Source: RGIG5050 sp045636065
GTDB lineage: Bacteria; Verrucomicrobiota; Kiritimatiellia; RFP12; UBA1067
Reading direction: 5' to 3'
NCBI GenBank assembly: GCA_045636065.1
Contig: JAZTWW010000063.1
Span: 1 to 64,000 of the forward strand
Length of the DNA: 64,000 bases
Positions 39,781-53,133 of this stretch are shown here, piece after piece. The notes beneath the pieces are model-generated. The model saw only the letters and a program-made list of their open reading frames with translations. It was not told the origin of the DNA and ran no database searches. How positions within the stretch are numbered: the first letter of the stretch is position 1; each line of letters starts with the position of its first letter. The position numbers were made by a program, and so were the translations under genes.

Positions 39781-41391
39781 ATGGATAGACGCTTGTCCGG
39801 CATTGCGGCGGCCGTTGCCGTGCTGCTGGCGTTATGGGTATGGTACGGATGGCGCATTGAACCCGGCAACGGCGAGGTGGCCATTCTCATGAAGAAGACG
39901 GGGAAGAACCTCCCTCCGGAGGAGATTCTCGCTCCCGACATCTCGTACAAGGGCATCCAAAGGGAAGTGCTTCCCGAGGGCCGCTTCTTCCGCAACCCGT
40001 GGACATGGGACTGGCGGTACGTGGACGCCGTTGACATCCCCGCCGGGAAGTTCGGCGTACTCATAAGGAAGTACGGCAAGCCTCTCCCGGCAGGCGAGAT
40101 AATAGCCGACGGCCCCGAGTCGCGCGGCATAGTGCGTGAAGTCCTGGGCACGGGGCGCCACCGCATAAACCCGTACGCATACGACGTGAAGCTCTACGAC
40201 GACATCACCATAAAGCCCGGCCACGTGGGGGTTGTGACGCGCCTTACCGGGGCGGACATCCTCACCGAGGGCGCGCCCGGCACGGTGGGGCGCGGATTTC
40301 TCGCCGGCGAGGGGGAGAAGGGCGTCTCTGAGGAGATCCTCAAGGAAGGGACGCACCGCCTCAATCCGTACCTCTACAGCGTCTCCATCGTAAATATCCA
40401 GAGCCAGAGGTTCGAGCTTTCCGGGCAGGATGCCATCTCGTTCCTGACGCTCGACGGCTTTACCGTGCAGGCGGAGGGTACGCTCGAGTTCAACCTCCAG
40501 GTGGACAAGGTGGCGCTTCTCTCGCACGAGGTCGGCGACATGGACGACATCCTCCAGAAGATCGTCCTTCCCGCGGCGCGCGGCTTCTCCCGCATCGAGG
40601 GAAGCAAGAAGTACGCCACGGAGTTCATCGTCGGCGAAAGCCGCCAGGCGTTTCAGAACTCGCTTGAGGCATACCTTAAGGACGTATGCGCGCCATGGGG
40701 CGTGAGCCTTAATAGCGTTCTCATCCGCGACATATTCGCTCCGCAGGAGGTGGCGGGCATAATCCGCGCTCGCGAACTCGCCGTGCAGGAGGGCAAGAGG
40801 ATCGAGCAGCAGATAGTGCAGGCGCGTTCCCAGGCAGAGCTTGAAAGGCAGAAGGCCCTCGCCGAGCAGAACAGCCAGAAGGTGGCTGCCGAGACGGAGC
40901 AGATCCGCCAGACGATCGCCGCAAGGCAGGCTCTCAGCGAGGCGACGATCGCCGCCGAGGCGAAGCGCGAGGTGGCGGCGACGGAGCTTAAGGCCGCGCA
41001 GGCCGACAAGGAGGCTCTCCTCACCGAGGCAGAGGCCGAAAGGAAGGTGATCGAGCTCAGGACGATCGCCGAGGCGAACGTCCTGCGAAACGAGGTGGAG
41101 GTGTACGACGACGAGGCCGACTATGTGAGGGCCAGGCTCTACGAGAGGATGGCTCCTCGCATAAAGGAGATCGTGACGGCCGACAGGCCGGGCGAGATGT
41201 TCGGGCTTCCCGTCAAGAAGGCGGCGGATCCTGCAGCTGAGCCTGCTCCCAAGTCCGCCGCCGAAGTGCAGGTGCCGGCTCCCGCCGAAGTGCAGCCGCC
41301 GGCTCCCGTGCCAGTGGAAGTGCAGGTGTTGCAGCCGCCGGCTCCCGCTCCCGTTGAGTCGCAGATGCCTGTGGAAGGAGGTGCGCTGTGA
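39781..41391 (+). CDS. SPFH/band-7 membrane protein with N-terminal repeat modules (first of pair)
   Basis: 536 aa from ATG 39781. One N-terminal transmembrane helix (IAAAVAVLLALWVWYG), then three ~50-residue modules of the form G-x-[VI]-x-V-hydrophobic ... G-x-x-[RK]-G-[IV]-x-[RE]-E-V-L ... R-x-N-P (about 30-190). An SPFH/prohibitin domain follows (about 200-345), then a long charged coiled coil (about 345-480) and a Pro/Ala/Val-rich tail (VQVPAPAEVQPPAP). SPFH proteins form oligomeric cages or microdomains at membranes. Its end overlaps the second SPFH gene (GTGA), so they probably form a hetero-oligomer like HflKC. Confidence 0.8.
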   Translation: MDRRLSGIAAAVAVLLALWVWYGWRIEPGNGEVAILMKKTGKNLPPEEILAPDISYKGIQREVLPEGRFFRNPWTWDWRYVDAVDIPAGKFGVLIRKYGKPLPAGEIIADGPESRGIVREVLGTGRHRINPYAYDVKLYDDITIKPGHVGVVTRLTGADILTEGAPGTVGRGFLAGEGEKGVSEEILKEGTHRLNPYLYSVSIVNIQSQRFELSGQDAISFLTLDGFTVQAEGTLEFNLQVDKVALLSHEVGDMDDILQKIVLPAARGFSRIEGSKKYATEFIVGESRQAFQNSLEAYLKDVCAPWGVSLNSVLIRDIFAPQEVAGIIRARELAVQEGKRIEQQIVQARSQAELERQKALAEQNSQKVAAETEQIRQTIAARQALSEATIAAEAKREVAATELKAAQADKEALLTEAEAERKVIELRTIAEANVLRNEVEVYDDEADYVRARLYERMAPRIKEIVTADRPGEMFGLPVKKAADPAAEPAPKSAAEVQVPAPAEVQPPAPVPVEVQVLQPPAPAPVESQMPVEGGAL

Positions 41392-43151
41392 GGATCGAAG
41401 CAAAGAACCTTGCCGTCGCGGGCGGCATCGCCGCAGCCGCGCTTTTCGCCGTCGTGTTCCTCTTCATGTGGTTCTTCTGCCGCATCGACGTCCCTGAAGG
41501 GTACATGGCGATAGTGACCTCCAAGACGGGCGACGAGCTTCCCCCGGGCGCCATACTGGCGGAGCCCGGGCAGAAGGGCGTCCAGAGGATACCGCTTGCG
41601 GAGGGCCGCCACTTTTTGAATCCAGTGAACAACGACTGGCGGCTCGTTCCTGTGACTGAGATCCGCGCAGGCTCCATAGGCGTCGTGACGTCCAAGACCG
41701 GACGCGAGCTTCCTCCCGGCGAGATACTTGCTGCCGACGCCGATTCGAAGGGCGTATGGAAGGACGTTCTCGGCCCAGGCACGTACAGGCTCAACCCCGA
41801 GGGGTATTCGATCGACATAAGAAGCGCGATCAACATACCTATCGGGTACGTGGGCGTGGTGACGAGCCAGACCGGCCGCCCAGCAGCCAAGGGCGCGTTC
41901 GCAGGACCGGGCGAAAAGGGCGTCATGGAGAGGATTCTCCAGCCGGGCCTCTACTACATCAATCCCCGCGCATACCAGGTTGATGTCGTTGAGGTAGGAA
42001 TGAACCAGGTGAGCATCGTGGGCAAAAGCGGCACGGTCGTTCTCACGAAGGCCCAGAACACGAGCGCGAACGGCCTCGGGGACCTTCAGGAGCGGACCCT
42101 CCAGCGGCAGAACGCCAAGCGCTCCGAATACATAGCGGAGAACGCCGATCTCGTGCAGAGCTACAAATTCACGCCTTCGTCGCTCGGCTCCTCGCGCACC
42201 TCATCGCCCTACGGCCTGCCGGAGCAGAAGCAGAGGGGCAGGAAGACCGCGACGAAGAAGAAGGCAGACGCCCCCGAGGCCGCCGAAGCCAAGCCGGCCG
42301 CGCTTGAAAGCGATTCGGCCGTCTTCGGCATGGATCAGTTCGTCCAGTTCCCGTCGTCCGACGGTTTTGCAATAATGCTCGACATGACAGTCGAGTTCGA
42401 GCTTATGCCTGAGAGCATATCGAGGATATTCATGCTCTACGGCGATCTCCCGGCAGTCGTCGGGAAGATCATCCTTCCGCAGATCCTGAGCGTAAGCCGC
42501 ATGAAAGGCTCGGGCTACAAGGCGCGCGAGTTCATCGACGGCGAAGGCCGCCAGAAGTTCCAGCGCGAGATGACGGACGAGCTCGTGCGCGTGCTCGGCG
42601 AGAAGGGGATAATAGTCAAGAACGCGATCGTCCGCCACGTCGAGGTGCCCGCCGACATACTAGCTCCCATACAGGCTACGAGCATCGCCAAGGAGCAGGA
42701 TCTCACGAACAAGACGCAGCAGGAGACTGCCAAGAAGCAGGCTGAGCTCAACACCGAGCTTGCGAAGGTCGATCAGCTGAGGCGCGAGGTGGAGCAGGAG
42801 ACGCAGAAGCTCGTGGCGACCATAGCAGCCGAGACGGCCAAGTCCGTCGCGGCAATAGGCGCGGAGGCGAAGCTCAAGGTTGCCGAGATCAACCTCGAAA
42901 GGGCGAAGATCCAGGCGATGATAACGGAAACGCGCGGCCAGGCAGAGGTGGACGCCAGATTTGCCGTCGACAACGAAACGGCGCTCGGCGTGCAGCGCAG
43001 GGCCCGCGTGTTAAGGGACTCGTCGACTCTCGCGGACCTCAAGTTCGCCGAGAGCGTCAACCCGGAAGTGTCCATCAAGATCCTCCACTCTGGCCCCGGC
43101 ACGCTCTGGACCGACATGAAAGGCGCGGGGATCGCCGTTCAGCCGAAGTGA
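41388..43151 (+). CDS. SPFH/band-7 membrane protein (second of pair)
   Basis: 587 aa, GTG start overlapping the previous stop. N-terminal helix (AAAALFAVVFLFMWFF), three repeat modules of the same type as its neighbour (GYMAIVTSKTGDELPPG, GSIGVVTSKTGRELPPG and GYVGVVTSQTG, each ending near [LI]NP), then a low-complexity basic and Ala-rich linker (about 275-305), an SPFH core (QFVQFPSSDGFAIMLDMTVE) and a coiled coil rich in Gln, Glu and Lys. The linker inserted before the SPFH core is unusual. It likely assembles with the first SPFH protein on the outer face of the inner membrane. Confidence 0.8.
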   Translation: MRIEAKNLAVAGGIAAAALFAVVFLFMWFFCRIDVPEGYMAIVTSKTGDELPPGAILAEPGQKGVQRIPLAEGRHFLNPVNNDWRLVPVTEIRAGSIGVVTSKTGRELPPGEILAADADSKGVWKDVLGPGTYRLNPEGYSIDIRSAINIPIGYVGVVTSQTGRPAAKGAFAGPGEKGVMERILQPGLYYINPRAYQVDVVEVGMNQVSIVGKSGTVVLTKAQNTSANGLGDLQERTLQRQNAKRSEYIAENADLVQSYKFTPSSLGSSRTSSPYGLPEQKQRGRKTATKKKADAPEAAEAKPAALESDSAVFGMDQFVQFPSSDGFAIMLDMTVEFELMPESISRIFMLYGDLPAVVGKIILPQILSVSRMKGSGYKAREFIDGEGRQKFQREMTDELVRVLGEKGIIVKNAIVRHVEVPADILAPIQATSIAKEQDLTNKTQQETAKKQAELNTELAKVDQLRREVEQETQKLVATIAAETAKSVAAIGAEAKLKVAEINLERAKIQAMITETRGQAEVDARFAVDNETALGVQRRARVLRDSSTLADLKFAESVNPEVSIKILHSGPGTLWTDMKGAGIAVQPK

Positions 43152-43161
43152 AGGTGCCGGG

Positions 43162-43614
43162 ATGAAACTTTCAGCCAAGTCCAGATATGCGTTGAGGCTT
43201 CTAATCGACATCGCGCTCCATTCGGGCGCGGCCCGGCCGCGCACCATAAGGCAGATGTCGGAGTCGCAGCAGATATCGGAGAAGTTCATCTCAAGGCTCG
43301 TGGTCCCCATGCGCAACGCCGGGATGATATCGTCCGTAAGAGGCGTCCAGGGCGGGTTCCTCCTCGGGCGGGAGCCTTCCGGAATCACTCTTCTCGACAT
43401 AGTCGAGACGCTTGAAGGCCCCGTATCCATATCCGATTGCGTGATGGATAGGGCCTCGTGCGGCCGTTCGGGCGCCTGCATTGCGCGCAGCGCCTGGTCC
43501 TTCGTGAACGGATCGCTGCGCGATTCGCTCCGCAGCGTGACGCTCGCGGACGTCCTTAAAGGGGACTTCGGCACAGAGTCCAAACCAACCGTGGCAAAAA
43601 ACGCCGAATTATGA
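43162..43614 (+). CDS. Rrf2-family transcriptional regulator
   Basis: 150 aa. N-terminal winged helix characteristic of Rrf2 (MKLSAKSRYALRLLIDIALH, ISEKFISRLVVPMRNAGMI, SVRGVQGGFLLGR) and a Cys triad DCVMDRASCGRSGACIARSAW at about 93-113, matching the iron-sulfur ligating region of IscR-like members. It probably senses iron-sulfur or redox status. It is ten bases after the SPFH pair; whether it controls them is unknown. The purL promoter overlaps its last codons. Confidence 0.9.
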   Translation: MKLSAKSRYALRLLIDIALHSGAARPRTIRQMSESQQISEKFISRLVVPMRNAGMISSVRGVQGGFLLGREPSGITLLDIVETLEGPVSISDCVMDRASCGRSGACIARSAWSFVNGSLRDSLRSVTLADVLKGDFGTESKPTVAKNAEL

Positions 43615-43620
43615 TATAAT
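43592..43620 (+). promoter_or_regulatory. Sigma-70 promoter of purL
   Basis: TGGCAA (43592-43597), 17-bp spacer, TATAAT (43615-43620) within ATGATATAAT; leader of about 27 bases with GGAGAG RBS before ATG 43654. Confidence 0.7.
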
Positions 43621-43653
43621 AGACGGGATTTCCACTTTATCCATGGAGAGTGT

Positions 43654-47512
<3,859 letters not shown>

Positions 47513-47520
<8 letters not shown>

Positions 47521-48043
47521 CGCTTTGCCTTGCGCCGAACGCACGCAGACGAAGCGTGACTGGTTCGTGCTGCACGTCAAGCCGCGCACCGAGAAGAAGG
47601 TCGTAGACTTTCTCAAGGTGTACGGCTACTTCCGTCATCTTCCCGTGTACATCAAGGTCCGCAAGGTGCAGCGGCGCAAGGTGAAGACCGAGATGCCGCT
47701 CTTCCCTGGGTACGTCTTCACGAAGCTCTACCCCGACGAGCGCATCAGGATGCTCAAGACGAATCTCATCGTCCACACAATACACGTGGGCAACCCGCGC
47801 GAGATGGTCCACCAGCTCAGGCAGATCGCCCGCGCCGGCAAGGCCGCGCCGCAGATGCGCCCCGTGCATCCCTTCAAGGAAGGTGATTACGTCAGGATCA
47901 AGTACGGCCCGATGCGCGGCACGGAGGGGTATTTCAAGCGCGAAGGAGCGAAGGCCTCGATATGCCTCAACGTCGAGATCCTCGGCCAGGCGGTGGAGAT
48001 GGAGGTCTCCTCGGAGGATGTGGAGCTCGTCGGCGGCAGGTAG
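47513..48043 (+). CDS. NusG-family transcription factor (NusG paralogue, RfaH/LoaP type)
   Basis: 176 aa from ATG 47513, overlapping the purL stop. N-terminal NGN domain (DWFVLHVKPRTEKKVVDFL ... LFPGYVFTKLYP) and C-terminal KOW domain (FKEGDYVRIKYGPMRGTEGYFKR ... GQAVEMEVSSEDVELV). The VHVKPR-x-EKKV and PGYVF motifs bind the RNA polymerase clamp. It is not in the usual secE-nusG-rplK context, so it is probably a specialised paralogue used for antitermination of particular operons. Its targets cannot be told from sequence. Confidence 0.85.
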
Positions 48044-48114
48044 ACAAGTGCGCAGGCAGAGGGAATTTTCATGCGTTGGCCGCGTTTTTTCGTGCAAAAA
48101 CGATGATATTTTGA

Positions 48115-48120
48115 TATACT
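48115..48120 (+). promoter_or_regulatory. -10 box giving leaderless nadK mRNA
   Basis: TTGATATACT with TATACT at 48115-48120, then exactly seven bases (gttgcgc) to ATG 48128. The same TATACT-N7-ATG layout occurs before the fadL-like gene and the 32-aa basic protein. No RBS is present. Confidence 0.6.
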
Positions 48121-48127
48121 GTTGCGC

Positions 48128-48940
48128 ATGGAGACGATAGCATTCTTTGTCAACGATTCCAAGCCTGACGCAGTGCGCGCACGCGGCAGGCTGGAGTCGT
48201 GCGCACTCGCGGCGGGGCTGCACCTCGGGGAAAGGCCCGAGGCGGTCGTCGTCCTCGGGGGCGACGGCACGATGCTCAGGGCCGCACAGGCTTGGCCTGG
48301 GGTCCCGCTTCTCGGTCTCAATCTAGGTTCTCTCGGGTACCTCGCGGCAGTCGAGGAGCCGGGGTTCGAAAGCGCGGTCAAGGCTCTCGCCTCCGGGGCG
48401 TTCACCGTATCGGAGCGCACGATGCTCTCGGTGAGCGTAGGCGGCGCAAGCCGCACGGCGCTCAATGATATCGTCGTCAGCAGGGGCGTCTGCGGCCATA
48501 TGGCCACGATCGAGATCGCCGTCGACGGGCGCAAGGTGACGCGCGTCTTTGCGGACGGGCTTGTTATAGCGACCCCGACAGGCTCCACCGCGTATTCCCT
48601 GAGCGCAGGAGGCCCGATCCTTCTCCCCGACACGTCCTGCTTCGCCGTTACGCCCATCTGCCCGCACGCGCTCTCCTGCAGACCCATAGTCCTGCCGGAC
48701 AGCGCCCGCCTCTCTTTGAAGGTCACTTTCGGAAAGAACGTCTCGTGCGCCTCGGCGGCCGTGTTCGCCGACGGCGAAGCTTGCTTCCTTCCGGCGGGAG
48801 GCGAGGAGATAGTCGTCGAGAAGTCAGACCGCACGGTGCCTCTCGTATGCCTTTCAAGGTACAACCCGTACCGCGTCATGGCGCGCAAGCTCGGGTGGGG
48901 TGGAATGCTTTCGCCGCGCAGGGAGGGGGAGGGGAGATGA
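48128..48940 (+). CDS. nadK: NAD kinase
   Basis: 270 aa from ATG 48128. ATP-dependent phosphorylation of NAD to NADP. Motifs: VVLGGDGTMLRAA (about 41-53), LLGLNLGSLGYLA, and ADGLVIATPTGSTAYSLSAGGPI. Slightly short N-terminus, ordinary for the family. No Shine-Dalgarno is present, and the -10 box lies seven bases upstream, so the mRNA is probably leaderless. The stop overlaps the rnc start (ATGA), beginning a tight gene cluster nadK-rnc-exonuclease-ligA-purN. Confidence 0.95.
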   Translation: METIAFFVNDSKPDAVRARGRLESCALAAGLHLGERPEAVVVLGGDGTMLRAAQAWPGVPLLGLNLGSLGYLAAVEEPGFESAVKALASGAFTVSERTMLSVSVGGASRTALNDIVVSRGVCGHMATIEIAVDGRKVTRVFADGLVIATPTGSTAYSLSAGGPILLPDTSCFAVTPICPHALSCRPIVLPDSARLSLKVTFGKNVSCASAAVFADGEACFLPAGGEEIVVEKSDRTVPLVCLSRYNPYRVMARKLGWGGMLSPRREGEGR

Positions 48941-49608
48941 CCCCGCTTGAAGAACGTCTCGGATACGCCTTCAAAGACGCCTCTCTCCTGAAACGAGCCC
49001 TTACATCGCCCGCATGCAGGATGGATCATCCAGACGTGGAGGACAACCAGAGGCTGGAGTTCCTCGGCGATGCCGTCATAGGTCTTCTCTCGGCCGACCT
49101 CCTCTACAGGAAATGCCCGCAGGACGGCGAGGGCCTGCTTACCGTAAGGCGCACGAGGATGGTTTCTGGAAGCGCCCTTGCAAACGCCGCCGAAAGGCTG
49201 GGCATCAGATCTTTTTTGAAGCGCAACGAACACGCGCCGGAGATGCCGTTCGCTGCAAAGCCTCTCGCTGATGCGGTCGAGGCCATCATGGGCGCCGCGT
49301 GGCTCGATGGTGGGCTTGAGGCCGCAAGGGCTGTTTTCGGCGCGATCGGTGTCGACGGGGACTTAGGCGGCGACGAGTGGTCCGGCAACCCCAAGGGCAG
49401 GCTCCAGGTGATCGCGCAGGGCATGAAACCGCCCGTGACGCCGCGCTACACGCTCGTTTCGCGCGCCGGCCCGAGCCACGCGCCTGAGTTTACCGTGCGC
49501 GTTTCCGTGGACGGCGTCGGCGAGGCGGAGGCGACGGCCTCAGGAAGCATGAAGGCGGCCGAGAGCGCAGCTGCTTTGAAGATGATTGAAACAATCGAGG
49601 AGATGTGA
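48937..49608 (+). CDS. rnc: Ribonuclease III
   Basis: 223 aa from ATG 48937. Double-strand RNA endonuclease for rRNA and mRNA processing. Catalytic signature NQRLEFLGDAVIGLLSADLLY (about 37-57) with a second acidic set in KPLADAVEAIMGAAWLDGG. The C-terminal double-stranded RNA-binding domain is shorter but recognisable (NPKGRLQVIAQG ... ATASGSMKAAESAAALKMIE). Overlaps nadK by four bases; the next gene starts on its last stop base. Confidence 0.92.
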   Translation: MTPLEERLGYAFKDASLLKRALTSPACRMDHPDVEDNQRLEFLGDAVIGLLSADLLYRKCPQDGEGLLTVRRTRMVSGSALANAAERLGIRSFLKRNEHAPEMPFAAKPLADAVEAIMGAAWLDGGLEAARAVFGAIGVDGDLGGDEWSGNPKGRLQVIAQGMKPPVTPRYTLVSRAGPSHAPEFTVRVSVDGVGEAEATASGSMKAAESAAALKMIETIEEM

Positions 49609-50411
49609 TGGAACTTAAGTTGAAGCTTGATCGGCCGCTTGTCGTGTTCGATCTTGAAACTACGGGAGTGAATGCGCAGCAGGACAGGATCATCGAGCTG
49701 GCGGCCGTGAAGGTGATGCCTTCCGGCGAGGAGATTGAAAAGTGCTGGCTTCTCAATCCCGGGATGAAGATACCGCCTGAGACGACGGCCATACACGGGA
49801 TAACAAACGAGATAGTGAAGGACTGCCCGACCTTTTTCGACGCCGCCGACGAGATATGGGATTTCTTCGAGGGGTGCGACCTTTCAGGGTTCAACTGCGA
49901 CAGGTTCGACATACCTTGCCTCGCCGCGGAGTTCGCCCGCCTCGGGCGCGATTTCGGCGCGAGCCGCCGCAGGCACGTTGACGTTCAGAGGATCTACCAC
50001 CGCATGGAGCCGCGCGACCTTTCGGCGGCCGTCAGGTACTATCTCGGGCGCGACCACGAAGGCGCGCATGGGGCCGAGGCCGATACGCGCGCAACGCTGG
50101 AGGTCCTCAAGGCCCAGCTTTCGAAGTACGAAGGCCTTCCCGCAACGACGGCCGAGATGGACGACTGGCTCGTGCCGCACGATCCGCTCAACGCCGACAG
50201 GCAGGGGATGATCCGCTGGAGCAATTCGAAGCACGGCTGGACGGTCAATTTCGGCAAGAAGAAGGGCGAACTTCTCAAGGACATCTTCACGCACGAGAAG
50301 AATTTCCTCAGGTGGGTCGTGAACGGCGGATTCGACCCGGAGGTGCGCGCCATATGCCGCGATCTCCTGGAGCACGGCCGCCTGCCGCCCAAGCCAGAAG
50401 CGGCCGAGTGA
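49608..50411 (+). CDS. DnaQ-like 3'-5' exonuclease
   Basis: 267 aa from ATG 49608. DEDDh exonuclease: Exo I VVFDLETTGVNAQQDRIIE, Exo II LSGFNCDRFDIPCLAAEF, and Exo III HGAEADTRATLEVLKAQL. The C-terminal ~90 residues form a conserved extension (IRWSNSKHGWTVNFGKKKGE ... FLRWVVNGGF) that resembles the tail of exonuclease proteins annotated as DNA polymerase III epsilon-like. It may act in replication proofreading or repair, next to ligA and rnc. Confidence 0.85.
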   Translation: MELKLKLDRPLVVFDLETTGVNAQQDRIIELAAVKVMPSGEEIEKCWLLNPGMKIPPETTAIHGITNEIVKDCPTFFDAADEIWDFFEGCDLSGFNCDRFDIPCLAAEFARLGRDFGASRRRHVDVQRIYHRMEPRDLSAAVRYYLGRDHEGAHGAEADTRATLEVLKAQLSKYEGLPATTAEMDDWLVPHDPLNADRQGMIRWSNSKHGWTVNFGKKKGELLKDIFTHEKNFLRWVVNGGFDPEVRAICRDLLEHGRLPPKPEAAE

Positions 50412-50439
50412 AACCTGCCATCCCGAACGGATCCCTGCC

Positions 50440-52470
50440 ATGGAGACGACCCCCGAAGAGATGATGCGACCCATCGTCGCAAAGCTCAATGAAGCGGCCC
50501 GTGCGTACTATTCCGGCCTCGGCGAGCTTATGTCTGACTTCGAGTGGGACGCTCTCTTCGACAGGCTCAAGGCGATGGAGGAGGAGACGGGGGTCGTCCT
50601 TGAAGACTCCCCCACGAACCGCGTCGGGGCGGATGACGCCCCCGGCCGCAAGGAAGCCCACGAGTTCCCGGCCCTTTCGCTCGCAAAGACGAAAAGCCCA
50701 CAGCGCGTCGCGGCATGGGCCGAGATGCGGCCGATATGGCTTTCATGGAAGCTTGACGGGCTTACGCTAGTAGCTACATACGATGGCGGCAGGCTTGCAA
50801 GGCTCCTTACGAGGGGCGACGGCCACATTGGAACGAACATAACCCATCTCGCGCCGGCCATATCCGGCATCCCCGCCGAGATCCCAGAGAAGGGCCATCT
50901 AGTCGTCAGGGGCGAGGCCGTCATATCGTACGCCGACTTCGAGAGCTTCCTCGCCACGAGCGGCGCCGACTACGCAAACGCCCGCAACCTCGCTAGCGGC
51001 AGCCTTTCGCTCAAGGATCTCGATGAGCTCAAGAGGCGCAGGATCGCATGGATGCCCTTTACGCTAGTCCATACCGGGAGGGCCATTACATCGTGGGGCG
51101 CGAGGCTCGATTTCCTCGATTCGCTCGGCTTCAGGTGCGTCGAGCGTGAGCTTATATCATCCCCCGTCGCCGAAGCCGTCTCTGCGGCCATCGAAAGGTG
51201 GACGGGGAAGGTGACGGGCGGCGAGAATCCGTACCCGGTGGACGGGCTTGTCGTATCGTACGACGATACGCTCTACGCCAGCACCGGGAGCGTCACAGGC
51301 CACCACGCGACGCGCGCGGGGCTTGCATTCAAATGGCAGGACGAAACGGCCGAGACGCGCCTCGACCACATAGAGTGGAGCTGCGCGGTCTCTTCCATAT
51401 CGCCTGTCGCGGTGTTCGAGCCCGTGCAGCTTGAGGGGACCGTAGTGAAGCGCGCGAGCCTCTGCAACATAAGCGAGTGCGAAAGGCTTGGAATAGGCGG
51501 GAAGGGGAGCGTCCTGAGCGTAATAAAGGCGAACAAGATAATCCCCAAGGTCGTATCAGTAGCCGAAAAGGCCGGCGAGTTCGAAATCCCGTCTTCATGC
51601 CCCGTTTGCGGCTCTAAAACGGCGGTCGTCACAACGGACGGCGGCACGAAAAAGCTTGTATGCACGAACGATGAATGCGCCGCGAGGACCTTGAGGAAGT
51701 TCATGCGCTTCGTTTCGAAGGACGGCATGGACATTGGCGGTCTCGCGGGCGAGACGCTCGAGAAGTTCATCAACAGGGGATGGATACGTACGGCCGCCGA
51801 CATATACCGCCTCGGCGCGCACAGGGACGAGATCGCCGCAATGGAAGGCTTTGGAGCCAAGAGCGCCGACAACATCGCTTCCTCCATCGAGGCCGCGCGC
51901 TCGCGCGACGGCGTCAGGTTCCTTGTCGCTCTCAACATCCCGCTCTGCGGGCCGGAGGTCGCCAAGCGCCTCCTTTCGGTCTATGGGAGCGTCGAGGCCG
52001 TCGCGGCAAAGGCGGAGGAGGCCGCGAGATGCGACGATCTCTTTTCGCCAGGGCGCGATGCATTCGCCGCGATAGACGGCATAGGCCCCGTGAAGAGCGC
52101 GGCCGTGGTGGACTGGTTCTCGTTCGCGGCAAACCGCGATCTCGTAAGTGATCTTCTAAAGGAGGTGGAGGTGTCGCCCTACAAGGCGGCCCAAGGCCTC
52201 AGGTGCGCAAACCTCACCTTTGTCGTGACGGGCGATCTCGGGCGCTTCGAGAACCGCGCCGCGATAAAGGCGTACATCGAATCGCAGGGCGGCAAGGTGG
52301 CGGGAAGCGTCTCCAGGGCGACGTCGTATCTCATAAACAACGACGCCGCTTCGGAAAGCTCGAAGAACAGGAAGGCGAAGGAGCTTTCCATCCCCGTCAT
52401 CACCGAGGACATGTTCATTGAAAAGTTCGGCGGCCCGGAGGATGGCGCCGCCGCTGAGGAGGAGGTCTGA
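50440..52470 (+). CDS. ligA: NAD-dependent DNA ligase
   Basis: 676 aa. Seals nicks in replication and repair using NAD+. Adenylation site KLDG with K104 (WLSWKLDGLTLV), NTPase motifs (RGDGHIGTNITHLAPAI, RNLASGSL, AFKWQ), OB fold, zinc finger (CPVCGSKTAVV ... CTNDECAAR), helix-hairpin-helix repeats (MEGFGAKSADNIASSIEAA, IDGIGPVKSAAVVDW) and C-terminal BRCT (LTFVVTGDLGRFENRAAIKAYI). All usual domains are present. N-terminal Ia domain is short but recognisable (ARAYYSGLGELMSDFEWDAL). Confidence 0.95.
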   Translation: METTPEEMMRPIVAKLNEAARAYYSGLGELMSDFEWDALFDRLKAMEEETGVVLEDSPTNRVGADDAPGRKEAHEFPALSLAKTKSPQRVAAWAEMRPIWLSWKLDGLTLVATYDGGRLARLLTRGDGHIGTNITHLAPAISGIPAEIPEKGHLVVRGEAVISYADFESFLATSGADYANARNLASGSLSLKDLDELKRRRIAWMPFTLVHTGRAITSWGARLDFLDSLGFRCVERELISSPVAEAVSAAIERWTGKVTGGENPYPVDGLVVSYDDTLYASTGSVTGHHATRAGLAFKWQDETAETRLDHIEWSCAVSSISPVAVFEPVQLEGTVVKRASLCNISECERLGIGGKGSVLSVIKANKIIPKVVSVAEKAGEFEIPSSCPVCGSKTAVVTTDGGTKKLVCTNDECAARTLRKFMRFVSKDGMDIGGLAGETLEKFINRGWIRTAADIYRLGAHRDEIAAMEGFGAKSADNIASSIEAARSRDGVRFLVALNIPLCGPEVAKRLLSVYGSVEAVAAKAEEAARCDDLFSPGRDAFAAIDGIGPVKSAAVVDWFSFAANRDLVSDLLKEVEVSPYKAAQGLRCANLTFVVTGDLGRFENRAAIKAYIESQGGKVAGSVSRATSYLINNDAASESSKNRKAKELSIPVITEDMFIEKFGGPEDGAAAEEEV

Positions 52471-52471
52471 T

Positions 52472-53092
52472 ATGTCCAGACTCAAGCTGGGGGTTCTCGG
52501 AAGCGGTTCCGGGAGCAACATGCAGTCGATAGTTGACGAGATCGAGGCCGGGCGGCTCGATGCGGAGGTGAAGCTCGTCATCGCCGACGTCGAGGGGGCC
52601 CGCATACTCGACAGGGCGGCGAAGCACGGAATAAAGGGGCTTTACCTCGATTGCGCCCCGTGGAGGACGAAGCTGGAGGGGCCCGCCGAGGATAGGTGCA
52701 TAGAGCTTCTGAAGAATGCCGGGTGCGACACGGTCGTGCTGGCGGGCTTCATGCGCATCGTAAAGCCGAAGCTCCTTGCGGCGTTCCCTAACCGCGTCCT
52801 CAACATCCATCCCGCCATACTTCCTGCGTTTCCTGGCGTACACAGCTGGACGCAGGCGCTCGACTACGGGTGCAAGGTGGCGGGGGTGACGGTGCATTTC
52901 GTCGATGCGGGCACGGATTCCGGCCCCATAATCGTGCAGCGCACTGTGCCCGTCATGGAGGACGATACGCCTGAGAGCCTGCATGCGCGCATACAGGTCG
53001 AGGAGCATATCGCCTACCCCGAGGCGCTTAGGCTTCTCGCGGCAGGCCGCCTCAAGGTGGAAGGGCGCAGGGTGCGCATACTCGGGGTCTAA
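52472..53092 (+). CDS. purN: Phosphoribosylglycinamide formyltransferase
   Basis: 206 aa from ATG 52472. Transfers formyl from 10-formyl-THF (supplied by fhs) to GAR. Motifs: LGVLGSGSGSNMQSIVDEIE at the N-terminus (phosphate loop), catalytic Asn-His-Asp in VLNIHPAILPAFPG and VHFVDAGTDSGPIIVQ. The start lies two bases after the ligA stop; RBS gaggagg lies inside ligA. Confidence 0.95.
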   Translation: MSRLKLGVLGSGSGSNMQSIVDEIEAGRLDAEVKLVIADVEGARILDRAAKHGIKGLYLDCAPWRTKLEGPAEDRCIELLKNAGCDTVVLAGFMRIVKPKLLAAFPNRVLNIHPAILPAFPGVHSWTQALDYGCKVAGVTVHFVDAGTDSGPIIVQRTVPVMEDDTPESLHARIQVEEHIAYPEALRLLAAGRLKVEGRRVRILGV

Positions 53093-53133
53093 AGGGACTT
53101 TGCCTCTTTTAAACGATTAGGAGATGGACTTAA

